Origin: Kudoa neothunni
Lineage: Eukaryota > Cnidaria
Assembly: GCA_964304625.1 (NCBI GenBank)
Contig: OZ199839.1
Location: 3,038,001-3,102,000 of the forward strand
Length of the DNA: 64,000 nt
Reading direction: 5' to 3'
Of the stretch, positions 1 to 12,792 are shown in pieces. Every line of letters begins with the position of its first letter. Position 1 is the first letter of the stretch. The position numbers and the translations under genes are program-made. The notes under the pieces are model-generated. The model was given only the letters and a program-made list of their open reading frames with translations, did not search any database and had not been told where the DNA came from.

Positions 1-586
1 GAAAAGATTAAAATTTGTTGTTATAAACTAAAATAATGTCGTATTGTTTTATTACTAAATTTCTAGAGAAACTTTTAGGATTCGGGGATCGGTCCGGCTG
101 TATGAACTATGAACGCCATGGGCAGTGCGACAAAGCATGTAAACCTTCCGTTTGATCGGTAATATGTGAATTTAATGCATTACACATCCTTGTTTCGATG
201 TGACCATTACTGCGGATTATATTGTCTGTAACTTCTATAGCGTCGATCTACATGGCAATTAAGATTCTCATTACTTTATGTGTAATCGACGATTCTAACG
301 TCTAATTCGACCCATCTCACTTGGTCGAGTTATATCTCGACCTGTACATCACCGCTTCAAACTATCGCAGACGTATGTAAGACGTATATAAGACAAGAAA
401 AGTGGAAACATTCTAAAAGAATAGTTTCTTATAGATTATTTGATCTCTCATGTCAAATGTACGATACGGGTATAGCGTTATTTGACAAATTTCCTGGTTT
501 TCGATAGAAAGTTAGAGAATCAGTTTAATACAAAATATGAAAAAGGTTTTCAGGTTGGTAAAAGTGGGTGTTTAGGTTGGAGAAGC
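1..586. other. spacer downstream of TCERG1
   Basis: AT-rich sequence beyond the TCERG1 stop codon. I see no reading frame with exon-like splice sites, no tRNA and no repeat with visible ends. Part of it is presumably the TCERG1 3' untranslated region. Confidence 0.5.
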
Positions 587-3389
587 TTAATCAGAATCAA
601 CATCACCGATTGAAGTGTGCATAGTTGTAGCTCTTTTGGATTCGATTTCTTCAAACAGAATTTTTTCCCTCAAGGTGACATTGTAAGACAGTTGTTGATA
701 GCGACGGTCTCTCTAAACCGAAAGTTATAATTTATAAGAAAATTGTAAGAAAAACACACTTTTAAGAGTTCGATTATCTCCTCGACAACTTCTTTGTCGG
801 AAATGGATGAAATATTGCTTCTTTGGAATCTTCGAGAAAATAAGAAAAGACAACACCCAAAACAAATACATCAAATCTAATAGCTTTGTTTCCTTTAGTA
901 GTGATTTAAATTGATCAATAAAGGTTTTTTCCTTTTTGCCAGCGTAAGATTCAAATTCATTTCGTAGAATCTGACCAACATATTAGTTCATAAAAAATTA
1001 AAGGATGCAATAGTACTTCATCCGAAATATCGATTGTAATATTCCTAGCTCGTTGAATAGTATTACAAATCTCGCTCAATTTCATGTTTAAATTGATCTA
1101 ATCATTTAAGAAAATAAGAAAAGATGATCTTTGAGAAATCAATTAGTTCGAATGAACATTACCGTTCCAACCTCAATCAACTCATCCAATGTGTAATGGA
1201 ATAGTTGAATTTGTTTTGCTTGAATTTTGTTCAGATGTTCTCCCACTATCTTGTGCAATGTGGTTTCTTTGAGATTTTTTTGGATCGATTCAATTTTGGA
1301 GGATGCTTTCTCTCGAAATATTTTCATTACAGTTTCATAAGAGAACAGACAGGTTTGAACCTTATGGAAGAGTATTTTTATAGTTAAAACATTCAATCAC
1401 AAAAAATCAACGTACATAGTGATTAAGCAACACTTTCAATTGATCGATACTATTCTTGTATTCGAAATGACCGAGAGTTTTTTGCCGAGATTTATCAATT
1501 TGATTTCGTTCCCTTTGTACATCTAATTCTCGCTGTTTCAAACTCATCAACGCAATCTCTTCTTTGGTTTTATTTTTGAATTTCTAACGATCATCTATAA
1601 AAATTTGTTGCGCTAGGGTAAAAATCATACGTTCAATGTCTTGTGTTCCTACAAAAATAACAACATAATAAATTGCAACCATTTAAACGATAATCAACAG
1701 AACTGTAAGACAAAGAGAGATAAGCTACCTTGATGTAGTCTTTAAACCAAGATTTTCTCTGTTTTGAACTATCCACGTTTAAATATCTCAAATCTTTTCT
1801 AATCGTTGGTTTAACACTTTTCCATGTACAATCCTCGATATCCAAATTCAATTCATCCAACATTTTCCAATAATTTATTTTTATTTGCTTTAATAATAAT
1901 CATCAACATCGAATTACAATCATTATTTAGGGTGGAATTAAAAAAACTAATTACCTTAGGATCCACACATATACTTGAACGAACATACGTCTCCAAGTAC
2001 TCATTGAAGAATGTCTCACGTTCTTTGGTCCTAGTGAATATGGTGAACTCGGGAGTTGAAGAGTATTTCGATGAAAATTCCAAATATTTCATTCTTGGAT
2101 CTTTCACCACTTTCTGCAAAAACTCAAAAAACGTTTTTTTCTTTTCCTCCCTCTCCTTCCGAGTTGTGCTGGCCTCTGTTGAGGCTCGATTACGCAGAAA
2201 TTCGTTGTAATGAGTTTTTCGATCCTTGAGTGAAAGTATTTCAAGACGTGGATCATCTTTCATTCGTTCACACTCTTTCTCCCACGTACCAAAAACACTC
2301 ACATTATATTCCTCCAACAACTCTCTAAACAACGAAACTCTTTCGTCATATGGTAGAAGCAGCATTTGTTTAGTTAGTTCGTTCATTTCAACTGTTGGAT
2401 TGTTGCTGTCATTGTTGCTACGGGTTTTCAGTTTTATATCAATGATGGATTGAATACGCACTGTATCTTGGCCATCGTCCTCAATATCATCACTATCGCT
2501 AGATGAACAGCTAGATGATGGTTGTAGTTGTTCATCATCTGAAAGTTTTGACTTTTTTATTTCACAATCTTGGGCTTCAAACGAAGGGTGCATTTTCGTG
2601 TGAGTGTCATCAACGTCGTTGGAAAACCCGCGTTTTTCTTTCCTGCTTCCTTCATTATTCGCATTTGGGTTCACAAAATTATCGTATATTGATTGAAATT
2701 TAGGATTGGTCTGGAGATCGGCTGGCTTTTCCCACACTGATGTTTGAGTTTTGGTGTTGAAATAGAAAATTTGGTTGTTATCCGACCTAACAAGCAGCCA
2801 GTCGGAATCCGCAATCGGCTCAGCGCCCACTGCTTTCCCCGCTGGTTTCGATTCCGGTTGAGGTGCGCTCCAAGAAAGTTCACCGGTTTCAGTATTGAAA
2901 TAACATTTCTCTCCCATTGTAAACACTCTCTCCACCCAACAACTATTCGCAATAGCGTTTTCAGTGTACTCTAAGTAGGATTGCTAAGATCAAAAATTAA
3001 TAATATAGCCTAAATAAATCCATCTCCATACAGCAGGAGCAACTTCTACAGGAGGTTTATCTGCTATTGCTATAAATCAAAAAATTAAAATCTGTGACTT
3101 CAACACACGAGATTACCACTCTCCGGCCTATCGTATTGTGTCACACCAGTTTCTTCGTTAACGTAATATGTTCCCACTGTGGAAATCACTTCTTTCCAGC
3201 GTGACCCACCCTTATCAACTAAAACCACCTCCTCCTGCAACTTTTGCTACAAAAAAGACCATAAACGGTGTTTATTTTAATCCACAGACTACTTGCTCAT
3301 ACTCTAACCCACTAGCGTATTGGTATGGATTAATGTAATCATTGTAATAATTAGCATTATTGTTAATACGGTTTGGTTTGTCCGTCATG
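587..3389 (-). CDS. TCERG1: Transcription elongation regulator 1 homologue (WW and FF domains)
   Basis: Multi-exon gene read right to left from ATG at 3389 to a TAA at 589-587. TCERG1/CA150 couples RNA polymerase II elongation to pre-mRNA splicing in the nucleus: its WW domains bind proline-rich splicing factors and its FF domains bind the phosphorylated polymerase tail. Translating across introns of about 45-60 bp gives three WW modules in the first ~180 residues (WKEVISTVGTYYVNEETG; WVERVFTMGEKCYFNTETG; WLLVRSDNNQIFYFNTKTQ). An acidic/serine linker follows, then a series of FF-type repeats (for example LFRELLEEYNVSVFGTWEKE, and FIDQFKSLLKETKLLDL near the C-terminus). The largest exon is 1970s-2935. 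The last exons (587-1140) align with the final FF repeats of vertebrate TCERG1. The product is roughly 700 residues, against about 1,100 in human, mainly because the proline/glutamine-rich N-terminus is missing. The family assignment is secure; exact small-exon borders are inferred from GT-AG sites. Confidence 0.9.
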
Positions 3390-6300
3390 GTCAAAAGGAA
3401 GTTTGAGTTCGCGCCTGCGCATAAGTTGAGACAAGTATAGGTGGTGTATTTATTAGGTATAATGTTGACATGGCTCGGATTTTGTATGGATGGTCATCAT
3501 GGGTTCTTTCATTTTTTACGAAAACCTGTAAATATTGAATAATAACAATTTTTTATGTTCGGCATTATTATTTATATTTTTAACGACTGGTCCCATTCGG
3601 ATTATATCATGCAGGGTTTAAACATTTACGACATCGAATGGGGGCACTTTAGATTGTTTAACGTGACTCGATTACATAATTACTCAGTGAACATTGTCGC
3701 ATATTATTCGAAAATCTAAACGTTATTTCAAAATACATCTTGAATTATGCAGTAATTTATTGTGAGCGTATTGATATATACTAGACTTAAAGTGTGAGTG
3801 AGTGTTCGCGCCAAAAAATTGTAATAATAGAACGATAAATTTAAATTTAATACCTGAAGACATAATTATAGAATTGAAAGATGATTGAAAACTTTAATAG
3901 ATACGATTCTATTTTTTGTTGTACTTAAAGTAGTGTTTTTCTCCACCTTGGGTTTTTTAAACTCCGCTGGCAGCCCTGCAAACAAGTATACGTATAGAAA
4001 TGGCTATTGCATTGGAGAGCAATATCCAGGTGTGTGTAATTAAATACAGCATAAATCAAAAGGTAAACTTTATGCATAAACTGTAAGTGAGACTTGCTGC
4101 GATTAAAAATATCCCTTGTAAAAACCACTGCTAACAGATATTGGGGTGCTAGAACAAGATGAATAAGTTCCCTCGTCATATTAAATAAATTCAAGGATAA
4201 AATTCCGTATGTTATTAAAAATCAGTCAAATTTCTATTTTTCATTTCAAAATTATTTGAGCATGGTACTTTCATAATAAACATCATTGTTCAATTGAGTA
4301 GAAAACGACTTTTACCATGTAAAAACAACATTTTCGAACACTTTTTTCCTCCATTTTCACGATTAATGAAAAAAGTATATTATGGACAAATATTTAGCTC
4401 ATATTTATCACAAGACCTAAATCCCAATTTGCATTACAATGCAGAATGGTTTTTTTACTGTTATTATTTTTAAAGTGGGGAAACGTCTCGATCTAGAATG
4501 TATTTCAGTTATAAATTAAAAATTGCAATATTTTATTTCTCATTTTTCTTGATCTGTTTTCAGGGTTTTCATTATTTTTTGATCGTTAATTAAGTTAATT
4601 AATCTAAGTATGCATAGATTTTCTGTTGAATTATAAATGGAAGAATATTAAGAAAATTAATCAAAATATTTTACAAAGTATTGATAGTGGCCGACTTTTT
4701 ACAAATAATCAAAATAATGCTGAAAGTTAATTAATTTACCAAAAAATCAGTTAATTAGCGTATTATAAGTTTCTGTGTTTTTGAAAATTTTATTGAATCT
4801 AGTAAAATTTTGCAGTTATAAATTGAAGAAAAAGCTACAATTTTTAGGAAAAGAAGTACAGTTAGACCCTGCTCATGCGAAAATTGCATTAGCCGGACGA
4901 TTTTTTTAAATTTACGTGAAATTAATGATGTTATAAATCAAAAAATTTGGATTCACCAAAACTTCAGAAACTGAAGTCCGAATTAATTTTTTGCTTGAAA
5001 TTTCGAATTAAATTAAATTGAAAACATTTTCATGTCTGGTTAAATGTCGCGTGACTGTGTTTATAATGCATTTAATTGTTATCTTTAGATTAAAATTTAT
5101 ATTTTACTAGCGGGAACTGCCTAGCGTTGTTTGGGGAAGATTTCGTACAGATACATATCTTAATAATCTTCAAAAAATATATTAATATTTCAAATTAACC
5201 TATAGATTCAATCAAACTTTAAAAAAATTTTAAGCTTTATATTTTAACGACTGTGAATATGAAATTTAAATTATTATCATATCTGTGAAGGAGTGTATCA
5301 ATCTCGGCGTTCATTCAAAAATTTTGGGACCCGGTACCAAAACTAAATAATTTAACGCCAGTGTCGTATTTAATTTGCATCCCCAATTATTTAGATTTCC
5401 TTAAGTGCCATTTAAAACGTTATTTTTGGCTCGGCTCAGAAAGTTTGTGCACCACTGTTTACGGGAGACAAATAAATAGAAACAGATATAGAGATAGACG
5501 AAAATTAATTTTTATTGCTCAATTTAATATCCTTTGGCCCGACATAAACATTAATTCGCCATTTCCCATAAACAACCACAAATCGCGTCAACTTCAACAT
5601 ATACAATTTAAATAATAGGATAAATAAAAGTACAACCATCTGCATTGAATTTAATCGCGGAAACTTAAACTTAGCGTATGATTTAAATGAAATCTACAGA
5701 CGCAGTATTTACATTATAATGCTTCAACCAATGTAATTTTAACGTTCTCCGCCAATTCGTTATTTATGAAACATACATAGATTTTTTATCATATCTAAAA
5801 CCATTAATAGAATCTTCAAAATGTGTTTATCAGGTTAAATACGTTAAAACTCCACAAATAAAGAGTGTATTTTCACAAACACCTAAATACCAACCATTAA
5901 CCTTACACATAAAGATAGATGACATCGCTTAATCAATATTTGATAGAGCATATAAGAGATAATGTTAACTTAAACCAACCATTACCACGATATAAGTCAG
6001 TGTTAATCCTATTGTTGAACTCAAATAATCTGTTAAACGACCTTTGAATCGACAAAATCACCATTTTCTAAACACTTTTGGGAACATTCAGTACAGTGAA
6101 AACGATTTAAAGGTTTTTCGAAACATTGTGATTTTTAAGAAATTTCCAAAATGTGTCTCTATAAGGAACAAATTTTGATGCACATGCGTACTCGCTGGCA
6201 CACACACACGGATACTTCAGCTTTGTGTATATAGTAGATAGTAGATTGGCAGAAACAAAATGGCGTAAATAACGTAATATTTTAAGTTCAAAATGCAAGC

Positions 6301-7513
6301 ATTATGATTGTGAACAAATAAATTTTTCCTCGAAAAACAAATTATCTTTGGAATTATCATGAGTAATTTAATAGAATTAATAATGTTCTTGTGTAATCAC
6401 AAGTTACCCCCAATTTTATAAGTCTATTGTATCAATGAAATTGGTCAAAATAAAAAATCATTACATTATGTTTTTTTCCTAAACATACCTACTTTTAAAT
6501 TTCTGTCAAGTCTTAACTATCACCTATTAATAGTAAATGATATTTTCTATTTAAATAAAGATAAAATAATCAAGATCAATAGGGAGAACTCTGAGAAATT
6601 ACTACTCCTCATTAATGCTTTAATCATTCTTACATCGTTATTCGTATCATTCAAAATATCCAAATAGCGAAGAAATTATTAATAATTTGTTATAAAATCC
6701 CATTTTATGTAATCCAGAAAGTTTCATCCTAATACGGCGTTTGAGCGCTCTAGTCTCACATATCAATCGCTCGCGCAGACTTCATTGGATCTAGATTCTA
6801 GAAGTATTGTACCTTAAAATAAGTCTCATTTTTAGCCTTATTCTTACTTATATACAGTGAATTTTCGAAATATCAAATAAAAATGGAATCGTCATAAATA
6901 AACTGTATAATCAACTTCCACAATTTTGTTTGCACGTGCGCAAATGCTGAATTTTGTTTGACTGAAATTTCAGTACAAACGTAGAAAATGCTAGTTCCAA
7001 ATTTTAGATAATTGTGGTTCGACTGTATATATGGTATATTTTGGATCAATACCACATTATTGTTATATTATATAATTTTCGCATTAGCATACTTCAAATG
7101 TGATGAAAATCATAGTCAAATCACATTGTTAAAAACATGCGCGAATTTTTATTTAAAGCGTTCGCTAACGTTGTTTAACGAGAGATAAAAATTCACAACA
7201 TTAAGTCTATAAACGAAGTGTCGACTGACTGAAAAGTCTCAGTGGGTTTTTTAATTACACCCATCCACTAAAAACTCAATCACATTTAGAGATCTATTTT
7301 GATATATTTGAATCGACTCCAAACATAACACTAAACTTCGACATTGGTAGAGGTGCGCAGTCAGAGAAGTTCATGTGTTAAGGTAAACGGGCTATTAAAT
7401 TACAAATCCTAACCGAACAATTAGGAATCGTATTTAATAATTTTACTTTTCCTTTTTATAAACAATCCCAATAGAAATCATCGACATATTGCATTCACTG
7501 CAGAATCTACCTA
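3390..7513. other. 4.1 kb spacer between TCERG1 and DAXX
   Basis: AT-rich divergent intergenic region. No coding exon could be supported. It holds one copy of a dispersed repeat (4075-4160, listed separately) and, at 5428-5457, a lone sequence whose reverse complement starts CAGTGGTGCACAAACTTTC. That start resembles a hAT-type terminus, but no partner end is visible. The promoters of both flanking genes must lie here; I cannot define them. Confidence 0.5.
4075..4160. repeat. dispersed repeat family, copy 1
   Basis: Shares ordered blocks with 35533-35660: a CTGTAAGT-type block, GATTAAAAAT followed by CC, and TTGTAAAAACCA. The blocks occur in the same order and spacing in both copies. Other members are near 19196-19290, 26060-26170 and 45829-45885. 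Non-coding; family unknown. Confidence 0.45.
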
Positions 7514-10472
7514 ATGAATCCATTTTATGTTGATAATTGCAATTCGAGTAAAGACAAAAATAATGAACAGATGAAAACAACTGAAACCTCATCAACCAAC
7601 CTCCAACCAACTAATCCAGTTAAAAACTCCAAGTCGATCCCACAACCATTCAAACCATCTCAATCAATTTTAATGTCGGATGATTCATCAAGTGATGATC
7701 TAACATTTTTGTTGATTGTATTGGTAAATAATGAAAATTTTATAATATTAAGGTTTGGATAAATTTCCAAAAAAACCAAGCAGGTCCCTGAAATCAACCA
7801 AAAATAATGTAACCACCTCGCACGAAACATCGAAACAAGTTTTTTAGTTTAGGTAATTGTTAACGTTGCTAGATTTTGTGATTTAGTTGATGGATTTTGA
7901 CGTTGTGCTGCCCAAGAGTTGTAAAGAGAGAAAATTTCTGGTTAGAAACCTCGAGAAAGAACTTTCGCAGTTGGAAATGCGATTGGAAGTAGCCGAAACT
8001 TGGGATCTGTCGTTGGACGAGTTGAACGACTCCAAATCCAAATACATTCAACTGCACAAGATACGTGAACGCTATCGTACCACTTGGGAACGATATTGCA
8101 GAATAACCAATTTTGATCAGAAAAATATTTTCTCTAAAGTCAAGGTCACCTCGTCCACCTATCCTATTATCAACCAGAAAATGGAAGAGTGGATATCGAG
8201 TTTTAATCAATTTCCCAATTTTATTGACGTCCAACAACAGCTGGAAAGAATATATGCTGATATGCATGGCTTGGTGTACGATGAACCATCGAAATATAAT
8301 ATTACCGCCGCCTCACTTAGCTCACTGGCAAGCGCTATCTTTTTTGAGATTGGTCTGCAAATTGTCAAAAGTAGAAAACGATTCTATAAATTCTACTTTG
8401 AAAGCTACCTGTCTGAAACGAACGAGGACCCAGCTGACACAGACGCTGATCTCAACCACAAATTGTCCTCCAATCTTAAAGTTTTTGTAAATGCTATAGA
8501 CAATGTCGAAAAACACTTTCAACAAATGAACGCTTCAGGCAATTTTGAGGCGGCTATCGACCAAACCATTTCAAGTGATAATGAAGATCTATCCGAAGAA
8601 TCTTCTCTTTCTTCGTTATCTGAATTGAGCGATTCCAATAACCAAGCCATCACTTATAATGAAAGCGAGTTTTCGGGGCGTTCCACTAGTTCCACCTCAA
8701 GGAGCTTTTCGTTGGAAAGCGAAGAAGACACATCCTCATTTGACCAATTATATGTTGATCGGCTGTTAGCGAGTCAAAGCATCAATCAGGGTACACCAAC
8801 GAATAATATGTTCGTTCAAACAACATTACGTCCTCAACTTTTGCCTTCACCAACCAACTTGAAAATTACTTCAAATGCTGCAAACCATTCAACTCCCTCT
8901 TTTAAACAACCTTCCGGCGGTGATCTTGTTAAAAGTTCAGCTGTTTCTGGTGAATCCCAAAGCAATGTTACCACCACCAAAAGGATATCGTTTGTCACTA
9001 TTTCAGAAGAATCCAAAAACACCACCCCTACACTTAATATACTTAATTCGTCTGATACTGGAGTTCCTGTAGGAGCAACTAAACCAGCTGTAGAGAAACC
9101 TCCCTCTATAAATGCACCAAAACGTGGATCCCTCAATTCGAAAACGTTCAAACCTAAACCATTAACTCAATCCATGATCGATCAAGATAATACGATAAAG
9201 AGAGAGAACCAACTTAAAACTCCGTCAAATTCTAAACCAAATCCGACTGTTACTAGTGTTTATTTTTCTGCTTCGAACCCCCCTGCTGTTACTAATCCTA
9301 CCGAAAATTTAAACGGAACTAATGCCGTTGATCAACCCTCTTGTAGCAAAAGCATTAGAAAAGTTGTAATTTCTCCATCTTTAAAAATTCAAACAATTAA
9401 TAATACCTCCAGTCTTAATTTTCAAAGACTTAAACCATCCCTACTAACTAAGACAAGGAAAAATGCTTTGCAAAACAAAACCACACAAATTAATCCTCAA
9501 AAACCTGTCAAAAGGAAAGCTCCTGTGACAACTCCATCTAATGCGACTTTACCTCATTCTGCTGAGTCAGATTGTAAGAATTTTCAAGAGATCCTATCAT
9601 CGTCATTATCCTCAAACCAATCCCAATCAAATCAACCAGTGACGTTGTTTCGCGAAGATGAAAAAGCTAATTTTTATATAACCGGGACGGCTGTACCCTA
9701 CACTCCAAGCTTTTTGCCTATGTTAACGTCGTCGTTAGTCGAAAATACTTGTGAATCATTCGGAAAAACCAGGGACAACTGCCGTACGGATAAAGATGTA
9801 GTTTTAATCACGGACTCTGTTTATAAGGAAACAGCTACTGGACTTTCTTCAGCCACCCCTAAACAAACTTTTCATCCTAAAACAATTCCTTCTCGCAATT
9901 CCATCTCAAATGCTAATTCAAATATTAATTCAAATAAGGGAAAAGTGTTGATAACAGTTACACCCAAGTATCCAATTCCTACTATGGCCAGCGGCGTTTC
10001 TGTACTTAATTACGCTAAAAGTATAACCACACCAACCTCCACGAACGAAAGTTCAAATGAAAATGTTAATAAACCTTTGAATGTGACTGCATCTACTTCA
10101 GCTACCAACCAAAGTGACAACTTGACCAACGCCTCCGAAGAGTTTCGCGCAGTTAGAAGAGTTATAAAAATAAAAAAGAGAGTAAACAATATTTCGAAAT
10201 TTTTTAACTCTCGAACTGTACAAAAATTGACTCCTCAAGATTTCAAAAAGTTGAACGATGCTTTCCAGTTGATGGAAAGTATAAAAAAATCAAAAGAACA
10301 AAAAAAAGCTAATACCATTAAAACTAGAAGCAAATCATCCAGCTCTACAAATAAACACGCCAAGTCTTCAAATATGAAAACTTCCACCTATGAGATTCCT
10401 AAAGTTGGTAAAAGGAAACGGAAATCAAAACCTGTAAATCCATCCCAACCGTCCAAGAAACCTAAATTCTAA
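7514..10472 (+). CDS. DAXX: DAXX-like histone H3.3 chaperone
   Basis: Three exons: 7514-7691, 7753-7838 and 7887-10472, joined by introns of 61 and 48 bp that keep one frame (about 949 residues). DAXX, with ATRX, deposits histone H3.3 in heterochromatin and is a SUMO-dependent transcriptional corepressor in the nucleus. Residues ~95-315 match the DAXX histone-binding helical domain in order. A long first helix with KEL is followed by the WDLSLDELNDSKSKY motif (human ELDLSELDDPDSAY), then STYPIINQKMEEWI, then the AIFFEIGLQIVKSRKRFYKF helix (human AFRDVGIRLQERRHLDLIYNF). The remainder is an acidic/serine stretch and a long low-complexity Ser/Thr/Asn/Pro tail with basic C-terminal clusters, typical of DAXX. 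KDVVLITDS in the tail could be a SUMO-interaction motif. An AATAAA lies at 10623-10628. The upstream 4-helix bundle is not recognisable. The fold-level match is strong although overall identity is low. Confidence 0.8.
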
Positions 10473-12792
10473 TATAAAGACGTATTATTCCGTCATTATT
10501 ATTGTAATTAGGTTTGTTATGGTTTATTTTGTTCATAATTTTTCTTGCTTTTTTTATGCTTTTCTATAAGATTACACTCAGTCCTCGATAATGATTTAAA
10601 TTTTAAGTATTCAAAACTGTTGAATAAATAATAATTCTAATTTTTGTTTAATATGATTTAATTTAATGTTTTAATCAGTGTGCATTTGTCAAAGCTTCTA
10701 CTGCACATTCGAAGCTTGTTTATTTATTTTGTTAATTTTTTGTGGGGACGACAATTTTTCCAATCTCGTTTATCGTAAATATCCATATAGAGGACTTGTT
10801 TAAGGTGTGGGATCTTCGTCTACATAAATATCACCTGATATTAAAATATAATAAATTCTAGTTTAAGCTCATAGGAAACATGCATAAAGCTTTTATTCAT
10901 ATTTTACGAAAAATCAGATGTAGAATGGCGTTTGAAATAAACCTCAATTTTTATTACGAATTTTTTGGCATCAGCCATATAAATTAAGATGATAATTTTA
11001 ATTTTTTCATTAAAATAATTGTGTTGATAAACTTTGTTAAACTAGATTGACTAACAGTAAAGATGTTATAAAAAAATCATTTTAAATTACAAAGGAAAAT
11101 AATTGGTTGCCATATGTTTATTATTTTCCTAGTAGGGGGTTAATACTTATTTGTTTTTACTGAAATATACTCAGTTTCGACCTCTTTCTCTCATTATAAT
11201 TAAATTTTTGTATTTAATGCGAAAATTTGTCAAAGAAATTATCATAATTAATTAAAGTTTAATTATTCCATAAAATAGTCTTAATTTTAAAAACAAACTA
11301 TGCTATTGTGTAACTTAGTTACCTTTTCACAATTATTACAGTAAATTCCCGATATTGCATAGTAGAGCGGAGCCGCTAATTTACTTTAAATGCAAAATTA
11401 CTGTACAATACTGAGACGAGATTATACTTCCGTTAATTGTATTTAATCATAAATGATTAGAATAAAATTTATCGAATAAACTGTTTCCAGTTATTTTCTA
11501 ACAAATAATAAATCTGATTAAATAAATATTTAACATTCCAAAAAACGTTCGTATTATCTTTTAAGTATCATGTAGTAAAAATAAATATTCTTAAGGTATA
11601 CACATTTTTATACTGAGGATGGAATCATCTTTTTAGACCCATATATTTTTGGCTGTGATTATGGATCCGGTAATTTATTCCTAATGTCGACGCGCGCGTG
11701 CGCGGGTTCCGTTTTTAACCTCATTCACTTATATTCCGAATAGGTGTAGGAAGTAGAAATTTTTGAATTTTTCATAGCTACTTATTTCTAATGCAAAGAA
11801 GTTTAATGATGGAAGATAAAAATAAATATAGTCCAAGTTCAACTTATCTGAATACCTTGGACGCAACAATAGCCACCTACCGTTTATTTGATAACTAATT
11901 TGAAAATTACTTTAAATAAACTTAAAAAGTATGGTTTAAAGTTAAAATTATTTTTGAGGCACTTATTTTACTATTTAAAGATAAATCCTCCAACTTCTTT
12001 AATTATAGATTTAAATAAATCATTAAAACATTTTGGATGTGATGAATTACTATGTATTAATTTTATCCAATATAAAAAGTAACATTAAACAAAAAATTGA
12101 CAATTACGATTTAGTCGTTGAATGATTAGATCCTCCCGTTGTATTACCGTATTTATAAGTTTCCTACATTTTCTAACCTTTCATTGAATAAAATTCTTAA
12201 AAAAATTAAAATATTAGCTTCTTATAGATCTTTAAAAATTTCATACTCTAAATTATAACCATAGAATTAACCAAAAATTGCATATTTTAATTTACCCCAC
12301 CAAATTCAGCTATCATTTATCATTGGTTGATTATTGAGATGTCAATCCCGTTTTAATATATACTTTCAGTAACATTATCAACGTAGAATAGAATATTTTT
12401 AAGGCTCAAAATCACAATACTACAAATTATCATCTGATTTGGTATAATTCATCGATGATATTAAATTTCGCACCAGTATTTTTGTGATATAGAACTCAAT
12501 TTTATATAACGATACCTCTATAAAATTATTTATTTTTAACTCACTTAAAATAACCCCTCCATTATTTTAAAGTAGACATAAAAGTAATTTTGACGGATAA
12601 ACAACTTATCTTTGGTGCTTAAATCGATTTTTTGACAATTAAACACGTAAAAATGAATGAATTAATAAATTAATTGACATTAGCATTACAAAAGAATTCT
12701 TGAATGATATAAGAACAAAACGATAATGCTATTAATAACTTGTTACATTTATATAATATTAGAAGAACACTAGGAAAGCTAATATAAAACCA
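10473..12792. other. AT-rich spacer between DAXX and DOCK
   Basis: Convergent 3' ends of DAXX and DOCK meet here. I see no supported gene. 11339-11405 has ACAGTAAATT near its left edge and AATTACTGTA near its right edge, a weak mini inverted repeat. A small CG-rich island (GACGCGCGCGTGCGCGGG) sits at about 11688-11706 in otherwise AT-rich DNA. The 64-codon reading frame at 11888-12082 is AT-composed and has no homology I recognise. Confidence 0.5.

Noticed and set aside
7869-8267. 132-codon minus-strand open frame opposite DAXX
   Set aside because: It is the antisense shadow of the DAXX helical domain, which has clear family similarity on the plus strand.
8834-9151. 105-codon minus-strand open frame
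   Set aside because: Antisense of the low-complexity DAXX tail.
11688-11706. CG-alternating run as a regulatory island
   Set aside because: Too short and isolated to support a function; recorded only as a compositional oddity.
11888-12082. 64-codon plus-strand open frame
   Set aside because: Lysine/leucine/isoleucine-rich as expected from AT-rich DNA, with no splice context and no recognised homology.
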